Assembly (NCBI GenBank): GCA_902810755.1
Contig: CADDYT010000044.1
Span: forward strand, 1 to 43,325
Direction of reading: 5' to 3'
DNA: 43,325 nucleotides
DNA from: Chloroflexota bacterium
GTDB lineage: Bacteria > Chloroflexota > Ktedonobacteria > Ktedonobacterales > Ktedonobacteraceae
Position 1 is the stretch's first letter. Every line of letters begins with the position of its first letter. A program made the position numbers and the translations under genes. Positions 43,319-43,325 of the stretch are shown here, piece by piece. The notes below the pieces were generated by a model. The model saw only the letters and a program-made list of their open reading frames with translations. It was not told the origin of the DNA and did not search any database.

Positions 43319-43325
43319 ATGAGTA
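43319..43325 (+). CDS. Possible start of the next gene (first codons only)
   Basis: ATG AGT at 43319 follows AGGTGAATT, a fair ribosome site, and stands downstream of the promoter at 43102-43130. Only two codons are inside the window, so nothing can be said of the product. Confidence 0.3.

Larger units (their letters stand above)
42984..43325. other. Upstream region of the next gene
   Basis: No gene supported apart from the ATG at 43319. It holds the promoter at 43102-43130 and about 180 bases that would be an untranslated leader. A partial GGAAA...TTTCC symmetry lies at about 43186-43228. No known riboswitch recognised. Confidence 0.5.

Overview
The window reads as chromosomal DNA from a GC-rich bacterium, most likely a Chloroflexota member of the Ktedonobacteria type. 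This placement is inferred from gene content: a eukaryotic-type Ser/Thr kinase with a Thr/Pro-rich tail, a secreted seven-bladed propeller with a Pro/Thr/Ser linker, topoisomerase IB, DesK/DesR-like and MprAB-like two-component systems, a red-type RuBisCO operon and many palindromic intergenic repeats. No 16S gene is present, so it remains unproven. No phage genes, transposase or CRISPR array were found.

Layout. 1-3.4 kb: 3'-truncated Ser/Thr kinase, topoisomerase IB, a membrane protein and tRNA-Ile(CAU). 3.5-6.4 kb: 2-oxoacid:ferredoxin oxidoreductase korA-korB. 6.4-10 kb: small proteins, a P-loop kinase and an AcuI/YhdH-type reductase. 10.1-12.5 kb: an OmpR-type regulator and kinase whose translation appears to begin from a 13-codon leader ORF. 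12.5-14.1 kb: an SDR flanked by two decayed genes (alpha/beta hydrolase, CHAT domain). 14.1-16.6 kb: a NarL-type regulator with a DesK-like kinase and a membrane protein. 16.7-17.4 kb: a gene-free block of nested palindromes. 17.4-20.8 kb: an unrecognised protein with an atypical TenA/PqqC-fold protein, then a hydrolase and phosphoribosyltransferase pair. 20.9-26 kb: xylulokinase and a copA-csoR-copZ copper operon with a clear promoter and CsoR box. 26-33.2 kb: the Calvin-Benson module. 33.3-36 kb: aminotransferase and SMP-30-like protein. 36-37.2 kb: a Gln-rich disordered protein with Hsp20. 37.3-38.6 kb: a YwnA/YwnB-like Rrf2 regulator and NAD(P)-binding protein with two matching operators. 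38.7-42 kb: secreted propeller protein, trypsin-like protease and a short protein resembling the protease's pro-region. 42.2-43.3 kb: a Uma2-type protein, a TPR remnant and a strong promoter pointing out of the window.

The coherent metabolic unit is the carbon-fixation block. prk-gap on the minus strand is divergent from one CbbR-like LysR gene, and rbcL-rbcS-cbbX on the plus strand is divergent from a second, paralogous one. Both divergent spacers contain a CTAT-N7-ATAG dyad that fits the LysR T-N11-A pattern. The GAPDH carries a Ser where NAD-specific enzymes have Pro, which fits NADPH use in the cycle. KorAB could supply low-potential carboxylation or decarboxylation chemistry, but nothing in the sequence ties it to the Calvin genes.

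The least explained elements are the TenA-like two-gene unit, the pro-region/protease pair, the leader peptide of the response regulator, and at least four families of long inverted repeats that sit almost exclusively between genes.
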